This document shows positions 44,814-54,680 of a stretch of 64,000 nt of DNA, piece by piece; position 1 is the first letter of the stretch; each line of letters starts with the position of its first letter. The notes under the pieces were generated by a model. That model did not search any database and was not told the DNA's origin. It saw only the letters and a list, made by a program, of their open reading frames with translations. The position numbers and the translations under genes are program-made. This DNA is from an uncultured Desulfobulbus sp. (lineage in GTDB: Bacteria; Desulfobacterota; Desulfobulbia; Desulfobulbales; Desulfobulbaceae). The stretch is from positions 1,272,001-1,336,000 of the forward strand of contig NZ_OY762276.1 of NCBI RefSeq assembly GCF_963665445.1, written 5' to 3'.

Positions 44814-44855
44814 AAGAGTGCCCCTGCACCTGCGTTGTCCGCGGGGGCACCTCTT
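44814..44855 (+). promoter_or_regulatory. Hairpin between mutB and meaB
   Basis: GTGCCCC pairs with GGGGCAC around an 19-base loop, and the stem extends with AAGA/TCTT after a one-base bulge. No T run follows directly. It may slow transcription or protect the mutAB message end, lowering meaB expression. Confidence 0.5.
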
Positions 44856-44880
44856 CAACTCTTTTACGGAAGGAGAACAA

Positions 44881-46026
44881 ATGTCATCTGACACCAAAAG
44901 GCCGGAATGGGCACCGGAGGGCAACTGCGAAGGGTTTGCCTGCCGGGTGATGGATGGGGTGGAAGCGGGACATGATGGGATCAGCACCTACAAGAGCACG
45001 GACCACGTGGTCAAACCGGCGGTGCAGCACCGGCGCAAGCAACTGACGGCCCAGGAGTTTGCCGACGGCGTTCGCCGGGGCGAGCGGGCCGTGCTTGGTC
45101 GGGCCATAACCCTGGTGGAGTCCAACGCTGCCCACCATGTGGAAAAGGCGCAGGAGGTGTTGAAGATCCTCCTGCCCTTCACCGGCAACTCGATCCGCGT
45201 CGGCATCACCGGTGTGCCCGGCGTGGGCAAGTCGACCTTTATCGAATCCTTTGGCTGCCACCTGATCGAACAGGGGCACAAGGTGGCTGTCCTGGCGGTG
45301 GATCCCTCGAGTTCCATCTCCGGCGGCTCCATTCTCGGCGATAAGACCCGCATGGAGCGGTTGAGCCGCGATGAACGCTGCTTTATCCGCCCCTCGCCGG
45401 CGGGCACCACCTTGGGCGGGGTTGCGCGCAAGACCCGCGAGACCATGCTGGTGTGCGAGGCGGCCGGGTTCGACGTGATCCTCATCGAGACCGTGGGAGT
45501 GGGCCAGAGCGAGACCACGGTCCGCTCCATGGTTGATTTCTTTCTCCTGCTGATGTTGGCCGGCGCCGGTGACGAACTGCAGGGGATCAAAAAGGGGATC
45601 ATGGAGTTGGCCGATGCCCTGGTGATCAACAAGGCGGACGGGAAAAACAAACTCTTTGCCGAGACCGCCCGGGCGGAATACGAGCGGGCCATGCATTACC
45701 TGCAACCCTCCACCGAAGGCTGGACCTCCCATGCCTTCACCTGCTCCGCCATGACCAACGAGGGGATCGACAACATCTGGAAGGTCATTGGTAAATACCG
45801 CGAGATCACCAACAAGTCGGGTGTGTTTGAGCGGCACCGCAAGGAGCAGAACATCAAGTGGGTTCATGATATGGTGGATGATCATCTGCGATCGCTCTTT
45901 GCCAAACATCCGGGAGTGAACCGGATTATCAAGGATGTCGAACGCAGTGTGGCGGGCGGCGTGCTTCCGGCGGTGGCTGCGGTGCAGCAGCTTATCAGTG
46001 TTTTTGAATGTAAAAGCCCTGAGTGA
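44881..46026 (+). CDS. meaB: Methylmalonyl-CoA mutase-associated GTPase (MeaB/ArgK)
   Basis: MeaB is a G3E-family GTPase that gates adenosylcobalamin delivery to the mutase and protects it from inactivation. The 381-residue protein has Walker A GVPGVGKST near residue 110, AVDPSS, GDKTRM, the switch region ETVGVGQSET and the NKAD base-specificity motif. An N-terminal stretch of about 50 residues (RPEWAPEGNCEGFACRVMDG) is longer than in typical members. The ATG at 44881 has GGAAGGAG upstream; a GTG at 44818 lies inside the hairpin. It is directly downstream of mutAB. Confidence 0.95.
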   Translation: MSSDTKRPEWAPEGNCEGFACRVMDGVEAGHDGISTYKSTDHVVKPAVQHRRKQLTAQEFADGVRRGERAVLGRAITLVESNAAHHVEKAQEVLKILLPFTGNSIRVGITGVPGVGKSTFIESFGCHLIEQGHKVAVLAVDPSSSISGGSILGDKTRMERLSRDERCFIRPSPAGTTLGGVARKTRETMLVCEAAGFDVILIETVGVGQSETTVRSMVDFFLLLMLAGAGDELQGIKKGIMELADALVINKADGKNKLFAETARAEYERAMHYLQPSTEGWTSHAFTCSAMTNEGIDNIWKVIGKYREITNKSGVFERHRKEQNIKWVHDMVDDHLRSLFAKHPGVNRIIKDVERSVAGGVLPAVAAVQQLISVFECKSPE

Positions 46027-46361
46027 AACTGGTTTGAAAAATCACCAGCTTGAAAATTTGATGTCGTGAAACCAGTAGGTTGCATGGTTTTAGGTGTCGT
46101 TCACGTGGCTATAAACGGGAACGATCGAGAAAAATGCAGAACCCGTCCCGTCCACTTTTCCTGCCTGGGAATTGTATCCGGTTGCCATGTCACATTCCGG
46201 GCGCTCTGTTTGCCGACGGAGCGCCGCTTCAATGCTTTGGAGGGATGGGTGGCCCGGGACGGAGTCTGCGTGGTTGTCGGGTTGGAAAGTGCACCGCGTT
46301 TTCACGACGTGGTGAGGGTGCGCAGTTGTCAGAAGGACGGAATGAACGCGAGGAGGTTCAT

Positions 46362-46556
46362 ATGAAAAGTGCACAGATAACATTGGAACTGTCGGGCAAA
46401 ACACTCGAAAATTTACTGTATCTCTCCCATCGGCTTCATCGGCACCCAAACGAGCTCACCGTTGATCTGCTCTATGCAGCGATCGAGGTATCCATGGATA
46501 ACGAAGAAGCAAGCATGGCTCTCACTCTCAGCCAAACAACCGATGAGATTCAGTAA
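46362..46556 (+). CDS. Small protein of 64 residues, function unknown
   Basis: AGGAGG with 5-base spacing makes this start convincing. The product (TLELSGKTLENLLYLSHRLHRHPNELTVDLLYAAIEVS) is mostly helical and could resemble a small ribbon-helix-helix-like or adaptor protein, but I do not recognise it. The longer in-frame ORF from 46080 lacks support. The gap 46027-46361 shows only a weak trace of the dispersed repeat near 46095-46140 (GTGTCGTTCACG, GGGAACGATCGAG). Confidence 0.55.
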   Translation: MKSAQITLELSGKTLENLLYLSHRLHRHPNELTVDLLYAAIEVSMDNEEASMALTLSQTTDEIQ

Positions 46557-46580
46557 ATCGTCTCAAACCTCCGCCTTGCC

Positions 46581-46625
46581 GCCCGGTCCCGGAGGAGAGC
46601 CGGTGCCGGGACCGGGCGCTTTCCC
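46581..46625. terminator. Strong hairpin, probable terminator between convergent genes
   Basis: A perfect 12-bp stem (GCCCGGTCCCGG / CCGGGACCGGGC) with a 13-base loop, followed on the plus strand by GCTTTCCCTT. It lies between the convergent 64-residue ORF and the Cys-tailed protein gene and probably serves one or both. Confidence 0.75.
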
Positions 46626-46979
46626 TTACTGATTGTCATGGCATGTGCAGTTCTTGCACCTGCCGCAACATCCCTTCTTTCGCTTCTCGTAAACAATCAC
46701 CCGGCCCTTGTCAGGGCTGATATCCAGCCCCTTGATGCCGGTCATGTACATTTTTTCCTGGGGCAACCCGAGGATGTTGATCTGATCGGCCAGGGCGGTT
46801 CTGGAATCCGGAGCAATGGTGGTCACTTGGGCGGTGTGGATGAAGATGTTTCCCCGGCCGGAATAGGTGCTGGCGATGGTGCTGGTGAGTTGGAGGGCGA
46901 TTTCCGCGGAAAAATGGCCGTCAAGTTTGATGTGCAGGTTGCCGTTGCGTTGATCGGCTTGAATGGATTGTGTTTGCAT
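46626..46979 (-). CDS. Small protein with a Cys-rich metal-binding tail
   Basis: The 117-residue product has an alpha/beta N-terminal part (NLHIKLDGHFSAEIALQLTSTIASTYSGRGNIFIHT) that resembles a STAS/anti-sigma-antagonist-like fold, and a C-terminal tail KKGCCGRCKNCTCHDN with five cysteines and a histidine, likely to bind metal. The start at 46979 follows GAGGAA. It is 86 bp downstream of the DUF2325 gene on the same strand, so the two may be co-expressed. The function is unknown. Confidence 0.6.
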   Translation of the reverse strand: MQTQSIQADQRNGNLHIKLDGHFSAEIALQLTSTIASTYSGRGNIFIHTAQVTTIAPDSRTALADQINILGLPQEKMYMTGIKGLDISPDKGRVIVYEKRKKGCCGRCKNCTCHDNQ

Positions 46980-47065
46980 GGGTGGTTCCTCAAAGATAAG
47001 GGTAACGGAAATTGTTGCCATTCTCGGCAAGAACCCCGAGAAAGACAGTTTTTAATATGCCATCA

Positions 47066-48343
47066 TTATTGAACAATTTCGCCAAGACCCCGTGCCAGAG
47101 ACGACAGGCCTGAGCTGCGCATGAGGACAAAGGGTTTCTGGTAGCGTTTGCACATCTTTTTGACGCAGTTGCAGGCATCGTGACTGATGCAGTCGACGGG
47201 GCAGAGGACGGCATCTGCTGTGGTCAGCAGCTTGGGCAGCAGGTTGCGCGATGCCTCTCTCCCCCCGTCGTGATGGAGGAAGTTGCCGCCGGATTGCTCA
47301 ACGAGTTGCCGATAATGGGGGACCATCTTGTGCAGGCCACCCACATAGAGCACGGTTTTGCCGCAGAGGTTGATCCCCGGACAGTTGGCGGTGTTCTTGT
47401 CGGCGCAGTTCACGCAAGGATCCTGTTGCTGATCGTGACTGATATGCTGAAAGAGGACCGCCTCCAGGGAGGCAATTTCCCGCATATGATCCATTTCCCG
47501 CAGCTCCATCTCTTGGCGCACCTTCTGCACCTGCTGCAGCTGGCGGGAGGTGCGGGTGAGTTCGTCACGGAGAAGTTCCAACTCCTCGGTGAGTTCATCG
47601 ACCCGTCCGAAGAGGCTGTTGTTGTTCTGGCGCAGGTCGGCGATGATCTGTCGTTCTTTTGTGCTGTTATCCCCCGACTGAAGATTTTTGATCTGGTTCT
47701 GCAACTTGGCAATCTCTTCTTGCTGTCGATGGTGTTCCTGATGATGACGGCGGCTATCGAGGAGTTTCTGCTCAAGAGTCCGGTTTTCTTCCAGCAATTT
47801 TTTACGCTCTTTGCGGAACTCCTGCCGCTCAGCCCCCATCACCTCCTTGAGCATCTCCGTTTTTTGCCGCAACTCGGCGATCACCTGCCGGTTGCGATGG
47901 GTGCTGTTGGTGCAGTCATGACTGATCATGTGCAACTGCCCGTAGCATTTCCCCACCAGACCGTCCGAGGCGGAGGGGTGGGTCAGCACGCCCCACCAGG
48001 CTGCATCGATTCTCCCCTGGTCCAGGTCTTCTTTCCACAGCGCTGCAATTTCGCTCTCTGTTTCCGCCTTGCCGTATTTTTTGACGTCATTTCGATATTT
48101 TTTTTCCAGATATTTGTTGAGTGCCTTGCCTGCTGCATCGTTTTGGTCCGAGATCCTGATGAAATGCGCGTGCAGTCGATAATCGTCGAGTCGAGTCGGG
48201 GTCTGATAGATTTTTTCCTTGCTCAGTTTGCGTAACTCGATTCGATTGAGGCAGGTTCCGATCAGTGCGCATTTAAAGCAGTTGTCGATTTCCCAGATTT
48301 TTCGTTGCGGCAGGCTTCCTGTCAAAGTGGTCATGGTCTCCAT
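47066..48343 (-). CDS. DUF2325-domain protein with long coiled coil
   Basis: The product of about 425 residues has three parts: an N-terminal region with CFKCALIGTC (possible metal site) and HDCTNSTHRNRQ, a long charged coiled coil (about residues 160-310), and a C-terminal DUF2325 domain (GKTVLYVGGLHKMVPHYRQLVE, then TADAVLCPVDCISHDACNCVKKMCKRYQKPFVLMR). A CVNCADKNTANCPG cysteine cluster precedes that domain. DUF2325 proteins are of unknown role; similar ones are found near metal and stress genes. ATG at 48343 or 48334 are both possible starts. Confidence 0.72.
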   Translation of the reverse strand: METMTTLTGSLPQRKIWEIDNCFKCALIGTCLNRIELRKLSKEKIYQTPTRLDDYRLHAHFIRISDQNDAAGKALNKYLEKKYRNDVKKYGKAETESEIAALWKEDLDQGRIDAAWWGVLTHPSASDGLVGKCYGQLHMISHDCTNSTHRNRQVIAELRQKTEMLKEVMGAERQEFRKERKKLLEENRTLEQKLLDSRRHHQEHHRQQEEIAKLQNQIKNLQSGDNSTKERQIIADLRQNNNSLFGRVDELTEELELLRDELTRTSRQLQQVQKVRQEMELREMDHMREIASLEAVLFQHISHDQQQDPCVNCADKNTANCPGINLCGKTVLYVGGLHKMVPHYRQLVEQSGGNFLHHDGGREASRNLLPKLLTTADAVLCPVDCISHDACNCVKKMCKRYQKPFVLMRSSGLSSLARGLGEIVQ

Positions 48344-48717
48344 GATGAGCGCCTTTAGGTAGAGGAAATAAGGGGTTGTGGGATGCTTTATTTTGTTAGC
48401 CAAAACTAATTTTTAGCTATAGTGCCCCCTGGAGGGGGAAAAGTCAATATTTTTATTAGGGTCGTCTAATATGTGGTGATTGTGTCGGTGCCTGTCGCTG
48501 TGAGTGCTCTTGGGAAATTCGACAAAAGCACCCTGAACAGCAGTTTTTCTTTATGGATGTTCGAAAGGCCAGAACATGAAGGAGACGGGCCACCCATCTC
48601 CAAAAAGATGATTTTGGGGCTGGTTGCTGACAGGATAAGAGGGGAGTAGTCGATCTTGCACGTTTTTACGCAAGCGCGGTGCCATGAAAAATAAGAGGGT
48701 GCAAGGATAGACAAGCG

Positions 48718-49311
48718 ATGAGTCGAATCGAAGAAATTATTCAACAGATAAAGCTGCTTGAGAAAGAGCTGCTCACGGAAATTCAAAAAAAGGAAGCCGA
48801 ATTTTACTACAAGATAAGGGGGAAAAGGATTGTTTTCGAAGATGAGGCGAAACAGTACCAAAAGCAGTTTTTTGTCAAGGTTTCCAGTTATTGCAAAGAT
48901 CTGCCCCTGCTCAATATCCTTACCATCCCGTTCATCTGGGGCTGCCTCTTTCCAGCGGTGTTCATGGACGTCACCGTGACCCTCTACCAGTTCATCTGCT
49001 TTTCCTTGTACAGAATTCCGAAGGTCAAAAGAAGTGAGTATATTGTCATTGACCGGTATGCCTTGGCCTACCTCAATATTATCGAAAAGATCAACTGCAT
49101 CTACTGCGGATATTTCAACGGACTGATCGCCTATGTTCAGGAAGTTGCCGCGCGAACCGAACAGTACTGGTGCCCGATCAAGCATGCACGCAGGGTTTCC
49201 TACATGCACGGCCGCTATCACAAATTTCTCGAGTTCGGCGACGGCAAGGGCTACAAGGAGCGGCTTGAGCAGTTGCGCAGCGATTTCACGGATCTTGAGA
49301 ATGAACCATGA
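48718..49311 (+). CDS. Conserved-looking hypothetical protein with a membrane segment
   Basis: I do not recognise this 197-residue protein. It begins with a charged helix (IIQQIKLLEKELLTEIQKKEAEF), has one or two hydrophobic segments near residues 62-100 (LNILTIPFIWGCLFPAVF, VTLYQFICFSLY), and a Cys/His-containing C-terminal part (CIYCGYFNG, YWCPIKHARRV). The coding pattern is even along its length and the product has no low-complexity stretches, so it is probably real. No clear Shine-Dalgarno is visible. The gap upstream (48404-48717) shows no gene. Confidence 0.6.
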   Translation: MSRIEEIIQQIKLLEKELLTEIQKKEAEFYYKIRGKRIVFEDEAKQYQKQFFVKVSSYCKDLPLLNILTIPFIWGCLFPAVFMDVTVTLYQFICFSLYRIPKVKRSEYIVIDRYALAYLNIIEKINCIYCGYFNGLIAYVQEVAARTEQYWCPIKHARRVSYMHGRYHKFLEFGDGKGYKERLEQLRSDFTDLENEP

Positions 49312-49517
49312 ATTTTCAGGAAAAATGGAGGAATTGCAGCTGCAACTGAAAACCACGAGCAAAAGGTGGTTGCTTCTCCCGGCAATTTTGACTAATCATG
49401 CACCTCTATTGATGGACTCCCGGGGCTGGATGCTTGTTTCGGTGTGCACCCTGTGACAAGAGCAAGAGATCAGTGACGCAAACATGATGGTATCGGGAAA
49501 AATTTAAAGCCTCAAAA

Positions 49518-49694
49518 GTGACAGCCTCGTAAAAAGTCACAAGCTGAGAAATCACGGTTAGTCAAATCAATACGTTAGAAGGCAAGAAACGTCGTTCTCG
49601 TGGCTTTTTACGAGAACGACAAAAGTGACCATCACAAAAACAGTATGTTACGAAGATCGAAACGTCATTCTCGGGCTTTTTGACGAGAACGACA
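49518..49694 (+). repeat. Two copies of the dispersed repeat, the second shortened
   Basis: The first unit (about 49518-49620) opens with GACAGCCTCGTAAAAAGTCA and ends with CGTTCTCGTGGCTTTTTACGAGAACG, the family's closing hairpin. The second (about 49621-49694) keeps TTACGAAGATCGAAACGTC and a variant hairpin. Both lie in the leader region upstream of livK. The rest of the 49312-49776 gap shows no gene. Confidence 0.75.
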
Positions 49695-49776
49695 TGCTTC
49701 GCCGGGAAAGGAATCCGGGAGAGTGAAACGGCGTTTTACGCTGTTGCATAAACGGCAAAATTATGGAGGAATTGCA

Positions 49777-50907
49777 ATGAAATCGAAGGGTTCTGTTCTG
49801 TTGTGCCTTGCCTTGGCAGTGTTCCTGCTCAGCGTGGGAACAACCTGGGCCAAGACTGTCCGCATCGGTCTGATGTGCCCCCTGACCGGTTCCTGGGCCA
49901 GTGAAGGCGAGGATATGAAACAGATCGTCGAGATGCTGGTCAACGAGACCAACAAGACCGGCGGCATCAACGGCACCAAGGTCGAACTGGTGGTCGAGGA
50001 TGACGGCGGCGATCCCCGTCAGGCCGCCCTGGCCGCAACCCGCCTGACCACCAAGGATATCGTCGCGGTGATCGGCACCTATGGCTCCTCGGTCACCGAG
50101 GCCTCGCAGAATATTTATGCCGAGTCCGATATTCTCCAGATCGCAACCGGATCCACCGCCATCCGTCTCTCCGAAAAGGGGCTGCCACTCTTTATGCGCA
50201 CCTGTCCCCGAGACGACGAACAGGGCCGGGTTGCGGCCAAGACCCTGGACAGCCTCGGTTTCAACAAAATCGCCATCCTCCATGACAACACCTCCTATGC
50301 CAAGGGCCTCGCGGATGAGGCAAAGACTCTGCTCGAGTCCCAGGGCAAGACCATCGTCTTCTTTGATGCCTTGACTCCAGGTGAGCGCGACTATAACGCC
50401 ATCCTCACCAAACTCAAATCCGCAGAGCCGGATGTGCTGTTCTTCACCGGCTATTATCCCGAGGCCGGCATGCTCCTGCGGCAGAAGATGGATATGGGCT
50501 GGAACGTACCCATGCTGGGCGGTGACGCCACCAACAACCCCGACCTGGTCAAGATTGCCGGTGCCAAGGCAGCCGAAGGCTACATGTTTCTCAGCCCGCC
50601 GGTTCCCGGGGATCTCAATACCCCGGTGGCTAAAAAATTCTTGGCCGATTATCAGGCCGCCTACGGCAAGGCTCCGGGGTCGGTCTGGGCAGTTCTCGCC
50701 GGTGATGCCTACCGGGTAATTGCCGAGGCTGTCGCCAAGACCGGCAAGACCGACAGCGAGAAACTGACTGCCTACCTGAAAAACGATCTCAAGGATTTCT
50801 CTGGCCTGACCGGCAAGATCTCCTTCAACGACAAGGGTGACCGGGTCGGCGACCTCTACCGGGTCTACAAGGTCGATGCGGAAGGGAAATTTACCCTGCA
50901 GCCTTAA
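49777..50907 (+). CDS. livK: Branched-chain amino acid ABC transporter, periplasmic binding protein
   Basis: The 376-residue protein has a signal peptide (VLLCLALAVFLLSVGTTWA) followed by the type I periplasmic binding fold of LivK: VRIGLMCPLTGSWASEGEDM, VELVVEDDGGDPRQA, VIGTYGSSVTEAS and SVWAVLAGDAYRVI. It delivers leucine, isoleucine, valine or a related amino acid to the LivHMGF transporter encoded immediately downstream. TGGAGGAATT precedes the start. A terminator follows the gene, which should give more binding protein than permease. Confidence 0.93.
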   Translation: MKSKGSVLLCLALAVFLLSVGTTWAKTVRIGLMCPLTGSWASEGEDMKQIVEMLVNETNKTGGINGTKVELVVEDDGGDPRQAALAATRLTTKDIVAVIGTYGSSVTEASQNIYAESDILQIATGSTAIRLSEKGLPLFMRTCPRDDEQGRVAAKTLDSLGFNKIAILHDNTSYAKGLADEAKTLLESQGKTIVFFDALTPGERDYNAILTKLKSAEPDVLFFTGYYPEAGMLLRQKMDMGWNVPMLGGDATNNPDLVKIAGAKAAEGYMFLSPPVPGDLNTPVAKKFLADYQAAYGKAPGSVWAVLAGDAYRVIAEAVAKTGKTDSEKLTAYLKNDLKDFSGLTGKISFNDKGDRVGDLYRVYKVDAEGKFTLQP

Positions 50908-50927
50908 AGCCTGCACACTGTCCGTCG

Positions 50928-50962
50928 GCGCCGCCATGCTCGTGTATGGCGGCGCTTTTATT
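50928..50962 (+). terminator. Terminator or attenuator between livK and livH
   Basis: A perfect 10-bp GC-rich stem (GCGCCGCCAT / ATGGCGGCGC) with an 8-base loop is followed by TTTTATTT. Partial readthrough would set the livK to livHMGF ratio. Confidence 0.85.
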
Positions 50963-51064
50963 TCGGTCCGATGAGGGGGCGGTCGTGACTGCCCCAAACC
51001 CGGGGAGCGTTGCCCAGGTTCCCCGACCGAAAGACAATGCACACCTTTTTTCCTCACAGATGCT

Positions 51065-51970
51065 ATGGAAGAATTTTTTCAACAGCTGACCAACGGGCTG
51101 GCCGTGGGTGGCATATATGCCCTGATCGCCCTGGGATACACCATGGTGTACGGGGTCTTGAAGCTGATCAACTTTGCCCACGGAGACCTGTTCACCATCG
51201 GCGCCTACCTCGGGCTCACTCTGCTGGTCTCCTTCGGCCTGTTCGACAAGATCGGTCCCCTGGCGGCTGTGCTGCTCCTGGTAATCATGGTTATGGCGCT
51301 GGTGGCCGTTATCGGAGCCCTGCTCGAGCGGGTGGCCTACAAACCGCTGCGCCAGTCGCACCGACTTACCGCCGTGGTCTCCGCCCTGGGGGCCTCGATC
51401 TTTTTCCAGAACGCGGTCATGGCCATCTACGGTCCGGGGCTCCTGGTCTATCCCCATGATCTGCTTCCGAGGATCGCGGTCAACATCTTTGGGGTCGATA
51501 TCCCCCTGATGCGGATTGTCATGTTTCTGGCCTCGGTGGTGCTCATGGGCGCGCTCTATTTTTTCATACAGAAGACCAAGATCGGCACCGCCATCCGCGC
51601 GGTGGCCATTGACCAGGGCGCGGCCCGACTCATGGGCATCAATGTGGATAGGGTGATTATGCTCGTGTTCTGCATCGGCCCGGCCCTGGGCGGCGCTGCG
51701 GGCCTGATGGTCGGCCTCTACTACGGCCAGATCAACTTCAGCATGGGCTGGATGTACGGGCTCAAGGCCTTTACCGCAGCCATTCTCGGCGGGATCGGCA
51801 ACATTCCCGGGGCCATGGTCGGCGGACTGCTGCTCGGGGTGATCGAGGCTTTGGGTGCGGCCTATATTTCCATAGCCTGGAAGGATGCCATCTCCTTCTG
51901 TGTGTTGATTCTGATCCTCATTGCCCGCCCCACCGGTCTTCTTGGGGAAAGGGTGGCTGAAAAAGTATGA
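51065..51970 (+). CDS. livH: Branched-chain amino acid ABC transporter, permease LivH
   Basis: The 301-residue membrane protein matches LivH: N-terminal GLAVGGIYALIALGYTMVYGVLKLINFAHGD, and the cytoplasmic coupling motif RAVAIDQGAARLMGINVDR that contacts the ATPase, with about eight membrane segments. It pairs with LivM. It starts 158 bp after livK, beyond the terminator, and overlaps livM by four bases. Confidence 0.94.
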   Translation: MEEFFQQLTNGLAVGGIYALIALGYTMVYGVLKLINFAHGDLFTIGAYLGLTLLVSFGLFDKIGPLAAVLLLVIMVMALVAVIGALLERVAYKPLRQSHRLTAVVSALGASIFFQNAVMAIYGPGLLVYPHDLLPRIAVNIFGVDIPLMRIVMFLASVVLMGALYFFIQKTKIGTAIRAVAIDQGAARLMGINVDRVIMLVFCIGPALGGAAGLMVGLYYGQINFSMGWMYGLKAFTAAILGGIGNIPGAMVGGLLLGVIEALGAAYISIAWKDAISFCVLILILIARPTGLLGERVAEKV

Positions 51971-52923
51971 AAGCAAGCAATATTCTCGCGATCGTCTTTG
52001 CGGCGATCATGGCCACCTGCCCGATGTTCCTCAACGCCTACTGGACCGATGTGATGAACAACGTGGGCATCTACGCCATTTTGGCTTTGAGCCTGAACAT
52101 CATCCTCGGCCATGCCGGACTGTTTCACATGGGACATGCGGCTTTTTACGCTCTCGGCGCCTACCTGACGGCCATCCTCAACACCCACTACGGCGTCCCC
52201 GTGCTGTGGCTGATGCTGCCCGCCGGGATCCTGGCCGGCCTGTTCGCCCTGGTGGTGGCCCGGCCGATCATTCATCTGCGCGGTGACTATCTCTTGATCG
52301 TGACCATCGGTATCGTCGAAATCGTCCGTATCGCCCTGATCAACAACGTGTTCGACATCACGGGCGGGGCCAACGGCATCTTCGGCATCAGCCGTCCTCT
52401 GCTCTTCGGCTTCAAGATCGCCAAGCCGCTCCATTTCTACTATCTCATCTGGGGTTTTACCGCCCTGACCATCTTTCTCTTTCTCCGCCTGGAGCATTCC
52501 CGGTTCGGGCGAGCCCTGCTCTACATCAAGGAAGACGAGGTCGCCGCCGGCGGCAGCGGCATCAACGTGGCTCGTTACAAGCTCGAGGCTTTTGTCATCG
52601 GCGCTGTCTGGGCCGGGATGTGCGGCACCATCTATGCTTCGAAGATGACCATCATTGCCCCGGAATCCTTTTCCTTTGCCGAATCGGTCATTCTCTTTAC
52701 CATCGTCATCCTCGGCGGTTCCGGCTCCATTCCCGGGGTGATTCTCGGCGCCTTTCTCCTGGTCGGCCTGCCCGAGGTCTTTCGCGGCCTAGCCGAGTAC
52801 CGTATGCTGGTCTTTGGTGCGGCGATGATGGTAATGATGATTTTCCGCAACCAGGGACTGCTGCCGCCACGGCCCAAGCAGTATGATATCGGTGTATTGG
52901 AACCGGCGGGAGGTGGCAAATGA
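51967..52923 (+). CDS. livM: Branched-chain amino acid ABC transporter, permease LivM
   Basis: The 318-residue protein has LivM motifs: NIILGHAGLFHMGHAAFYALGAY, LRGDYLLIVTIGIVEIVRI and the coupling region FGRALLYIKEDEVAAGGSGINVARYK. It has about nine membrane segments. Its start and stop both overlap the neighbouring genes by four bases, so livHMG are translationally coupled. Confidence 0.94.
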   Translation: MKASNILAIVFAAIMATCPMFLNAYWTDVMNNVGIYAILALSLNIILGHAGLFHMGHAAFYALGAYLTAILNTHYGVPVLWLMLPAGILAGLFALVVARPIIHLRGDYLLIVTIGIVEIVRIALINNVFDITGGANGIFGISRPLLFGFKIAKPLHFYYLIWGFTALTIFLFLRLEHSRFGRALLYIKEDEVAAGGSGINVARYKLEAFVIGAVWAGMCGTIYASKMTIIAPESFSFAESVILFTIVILGGSGSIPGVILGAFLLVGLPEVFRGLAEYRMLVFGAAMMVMMIFRNQGLLPPRPKQYDIGVLEPAGGGK

Positions 52924-53687
52924 GCGTCCTGTTGCAGGTGGGCAGCCTCTGCAAGAGTTTCGGCGGGTTGATGGCGGTCAACGAGGTCAGTTTCGAGGTA
53001 GAGCGCGGCAGCATCGTCGGTCTGATCGGTCCCAACGGTGCAGGCAAGACCACGGTGTTCAACCTGATCACCGGCAACTACCAACCCAACTCCGGCACCG
53101 TGCTTTTCGACGGCACCAGTCTGGTCGGCCTGCCCACCCACACCATTGTCGAGCAGGGCATTGCCCGCACCTTTCAGACCATCCGTCTCTTCCAGAACAT
53201 GTCGGTTTTGGAAAACGTGCTGGCCGGATGTCACTGCCGCATGCGTTGCGGATCGGTGGCAGCAATGCTGCGCACCAAAGCGCAACGGCAGGAAGAGAAG
53301 GCGGCCATGGCCCGGGCCATGGCGGAACTGGAATTCGTCGGCCTGGCCCGCGAGTGGCAAAACAGGGCGAAAAATCTCTCCTACGGCAACCAGCGGCTAT
53401 TGGAGATCGCCCGTGCCCTGGCCACCGAGCCCAAACTGGTGGTGCTCGACGAACCGGCCGGCGGGATGAACGATCAGGAGACCAAGGAATTGATCGACCT
53501 GATCAGGGCCATTCAACAGCGCGGCATCACAGTCCTTTTGATCGAGCATGACATGGGGTTGGTGATGCAGGTCTGCTCCTCCCTGGTTGTGCTCGAATAC
53601 GGCATGAAAATCGCGACCGGATCGCCTGCCGAAATTCAGGCCAACCCGAAGGTCATCGAAGCCTATCTCGGTGTTGATGATGAATAG
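52920..53687 (+). CDS. livG: Branched-chain amino acid ABC transporter, ATPase LivG
   Basis: The 255-residue ATPase has Walker A GPNGAGKTT near residue 40, the Q-loop region ARTFQTIRLFQNMSVLENV, signature LSYGNQRLLEIARAL, Walker B KLVVLDEPAGG and the H-loop LLIEHDM. The signature deviates in the usual LivG manner (LSYGNQR for LSGGQQR). It overlaps livM by four bases and precedes livF. Confidence 0.95.
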   Translation: MSVLLQVGSLCKSFGGLMAVNEVSFEVERGSIVGLIGPNGAGKTTVFNLITGNYQPNSGTVLFDGTSLVGLPTHTIVEQGIARTFQTIRLFQNMSVLENVLAGCHCRMRCGSVAAMLRTKAQRQEEKAAMARAMAELEFVGLAREWQNRAKNLSYGNQRLLEIARALATEPKLVVLDEPAGGMNDQETKELIDLIRAIQQRGITVLLIEHDMGLVMQVCSSLVVLEYGMKIATGSPAEIQANPKVIEAYLGVDDE

Positions 53688-53697
53688 AGGAACCCCC

Positions 53698-54411
<714 letters not shown>

Positions 54412-54447
54412 GTCCATACTCCACTGCAACAGACGTTACACCATTCA

Positions 54448-54480
54448 GGGCTGCGCCGGTTTTCCGGTGCAGCCCTTTTG
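54448..54480 (+). terminator. Terminator of the liv operon
   Basis: GGGCTGCGCCGG pairs with CCGGTGCAGCCC (one G-T/bulge allowed) around a 4-base loop and is followed by TTTTGCATTTT. Confidence 0.85.
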
Positions 54481-54680
54481 CATTTTCCACAAGATGTGCA
54501 GAATTTTGCCCATTCACGTGTAAGGTGAGAAATGAACCGCGCAAGAAATTTTCTTGGCTTTTTGCCAACCTTCCCCCAAAATGCAGTTACGTTATGTAAA
54601 GAATCTAAGGGGCGAAGCCAAATTTTTCCCTTGTGCTCATCGCTTCGAATTTGATCAATTCCAAAATAATGAGACTTTGC

